Shown piece by piece: positions 62,695 through 64,000 of a stretch of DNA of 64,000 nucleotides. How positions within the stretch are numbered: the stretch's first letter is position 1; every line of letters begins with the position of its first letter. Made by a program: the position numbers and the translations under genes. The notes beneath the pieces were generated by a model, which worked only from the letters and a program-made list of their open reading frames with translations, did no database searches and was not told the DNA's origin. Source of the stretch: UBA6522 sp965204155 (lineage in GTDB: Bacteria; Pseudomonadota; Gammaproteobacteria; Steroidobacterales; Rariloculaceae); assembly GCA_965204155.1 (NCBI GenBank), contig OZ241971.1:1798001-1862000 (forward strand). The letters run 5' to 3'.

Positions 62695-64000
62695 AGGATG
62701 CGCGGATCCTGGTCGTAGACGACGAGGCCAACATCAGGATGCTCCTGGAGGAGATTCTGAGCGAAGAGGGTTACGACGTCACTACGGCCGAGAATGCGGC
62801 GGCCGCCAGAGCCGCCAGGTCGGACCAGGACTTCGAGCTGGTACTGCTCGACATCTGGATGCCTGACACGGACGGAATCTCGCTGCTCAAGGAGTGGGCG
62901 AGGGAAGGCTCCATCGGATCGGTGGTGGTGATGTCCGGGCACGGCACGGTCGACACCGCCATCGAAGCGATCCGCATCGGCGCGCTGGACTTCATCGAGA
63001 AGCCGGTGTCGCTGGTGAAGCTGCTTCGCACGGTGGAGAAGGCGCTGGCCCAACACGCCGGTGCGCGCCGCCAGCTTGTTCCGCCGGTGCTGGCGCCGGT
63101 GGGCAAGAGCGAGCCCATGCAGGTGCTGCGCGAGCAGCTTACGCGAATCGCGGGGCACGACACGCATACCTTGCTGACCGGCGAGCCGGGCAGCGGGCGG
63201 GAGGCGTGCGCCAGGTACCTGGCCAGTCTGAGCGAGCGTGCGGACGCGCCGTTCGTGGCGCTCAAGGCGGGCGGCCGTGAAGACGAAGAGGCGGTTTCGT
63301 TGCTGGGCGACGATCGCGGTCCGGGGGCGCTGGAGCGTGCCGACGGCGGCGTGCTGTTCATCAGTGAGATCACCGACATGCCTGCGGACACGCAGCGGGA
63401 GCTGTTGGCTGTGCTGGAACAGGGCCGCTATCGGCCGAGCGGCGGGACGGAACCTCAGGACCTGAATGTGCGCATTCTTTCGAGTGCGCCACCGGACTTT
63501 GAACAGGGTGCGGACGAATTCCGCCGGGAACTGCTGTTCCACCTGAGCGTTGTGGTGGTGCGCGTGCCGCCGCTGCGGGACTATCTGGAAGACGTGCCGG
63601 AACTGTTGCGCTGCAACGTGGACATGCTGGTGGACACGGAAGGGTTGCCGTTGCGGCGTTTTGGAGTGGCCTCTCAGAACAGGCTGCGCAACTACCCCTG
63701 GCCGGGGAATGTGCGCGAGCTGGAAAACATCGTGCGCCGGCTGTTGATCATGGGGGCGGACGAGGAAATCAGCCTTCCGGAGGTGGAGGCGCAGCTTGCG
63801 GATGCGGGTACGAAGGGCGAGCCTCTGGTGAAGCTGGATCTGCTATCCATGCCGTTGCGGGAAGCTCGGGAGCACTTCGAGCGGGCGTATCTGCAGCAGC
63901 AGCTTGTGTTGTGCGACGGGAAGGTCGGCAAGCTTGCGGCGCGGGTGGGAATGGAGCGCACGCATTTGTATCGCAAGCTGCGGTCGCTTGGGGTGGATTT
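62691..64000 (+). CDS. ntrX: NtrX-type response regulator (3' end outside window)
   Basis: 436 codons visible, from GTG 62691 (AGGAGGGAG upstream). The receiver is intact, with Asp54 in LLLDIWMPDTDG-type text (here VLLDIWMPD). The AAA+ domain is altered: Walker A reads GEPGSGRE with Arg170 for the usual Lys, Walker B reads LFISEI with Ser225 for Asp, and no GAFTGA loop is present. The C-terminus reaches a Fis-type helix-turn-helix (GKVGKLAARVGMERTHLYRKL). It probably binds DNA and responds to NtrY, but is unlikely to activate sigma-54 by ATP hydrolysis. Confidence 0.9.
   Translation, partial: MKDARILVVDDEANIRMLLEEILSEEGYDVTTAENAAAARAARSDQDFELVLLDIWMPDTDGISLLKEWAREGSIGSVVVMSGHGTVDTAIEAIRIGALDFIEKPVSLVKLLRTVEKALAQHAGARRQLVPPVLAPVGKSEPMQVLREQLTRIAGHDTHTLLTGEPGSGREACARYLASLSERADAPFVALKAGGREDEEAVSLLGDDRGPGALERADGGVLFISEITDMPADTQRELLAVLEQGRYRPSGGTEPQDLNVRILSSAPPDFEQGADEFRRELLFHLSVVVVRVPPLRDYLEDVPELLRCNVDMLVDTEGLPLRRFGVASQNRLRNYPWPGNVRELENIVRRLLIMGADEEISLPEVEAQLADAGTKGEPLVKLDLLSMPLREAREHFERAYLQQQLVLCDGKVGKLAARVGMERTHLYRKLRSLGVD

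Overview
The window is GC-rich, tightly packed bacterial chromosome centred on the replication origin of a gammaproteobacterium. The evidence is gene order: gyrB-recF-dnaN-dnaA runs leftward and rpmH-rnpA-yidC-mnmE-mnmG-rsmG-parA-parB-atpIBEFHAGDC-glmU-glmS runs rightward, as around oriC in pseudomonads and relatives. dprA-smg-topA-tsaC-aroE facing def-fmt-rsmB-DUF4390-ntrY-ntrX is another gammaproteobacterial arrangement. Lipid A and heptose genes (lpxA, gmhB) indicate an LPS-bearing outer membrane. No tRNA, rRNA, CRISPR array or intact insertion sequence was seen. The species cannot be named from the sequence.

Layout. 1-2.0 kb: an exported amidohydrolase (cut by the window edge) and a DRG-like TGS GTPase. 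2.0-3.9 kb: lpxA and a Gfo/Idh/MocA oxidoreductase. 3.9-8.8 kb: the nitrogen unit glnA-DUF4124-ntrB-ntrC, with a good sigma-54 promoter and an upstream NtrC site before glnA. 8.9-11.8 kb: glycyl-tRNA synthetase of the single-chain type, gmhB and an acyltransferase. 11.8-18.1 kb: gyrB, recF (carrying two parS sites), dnaN and dnaA, with an AT-rich, DnaA-box-bearing gap between dnaA and dnaN as the oriC candidate. 18.4-24.6 kb: rpmH, rnpA, yidC, mnmE (apparent CTG start), a PmtA-like methyltransferase and mnmG. 24.6-30.2 kb: an oligopeptide ABC importer, oppA-oppB-oppC and a fused oppDF, placed between mnmG and rsmG. 30.2-40.1 kb: rsmG, parA, parB and the complete F1Fo ATP synthase operon. 40.2-44.2 kb: a VapBC-type toxin-antitoxin pair, then glmU and glmS. 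44.3-51 kb: exonuclease III, glutathione reductase, a DUF4143 ATPase remnant, a MEKHLA protein, a small membrane protein and a large M1-family lipoprotein. 51-56.9 kb (minus): dprA-smg-topA-tsaC-aroE, with a 26-bp tandem repeat at the end of tsaC. 57-64 kb: def-fmt-rsmB-DUF4390-ntrY-ntrX, the last cut by the edge.

The genes form the usual origin-proximal housekeeping set: initiation and segregation (dnaA, parAB, parS), translation and tRNA modification (rpmH, rnpA, MnmE/MnmG, RsmG, RsmB, TsaC, Def, Fmt), energy (ATP synthase), envelope precursors (GlmS/GlmU for UDP-GlcNAc, feeding LpxA) and nitrogen control (GlnA, NtrBC, NtrYX). The most notable departures are: a single-chain GlyRS where relatives have glyQ-glyS; the lpxA/oxidoreductase pair; an NtrX with altered Walker A and B residues and no GAFTGA; a VapBC pair whose ribosome site lies in a perfect inverted repeat; parS inside recF; the non-canonical mnmE start; and tandem repeats in tsaC, oppDF and rsmG.
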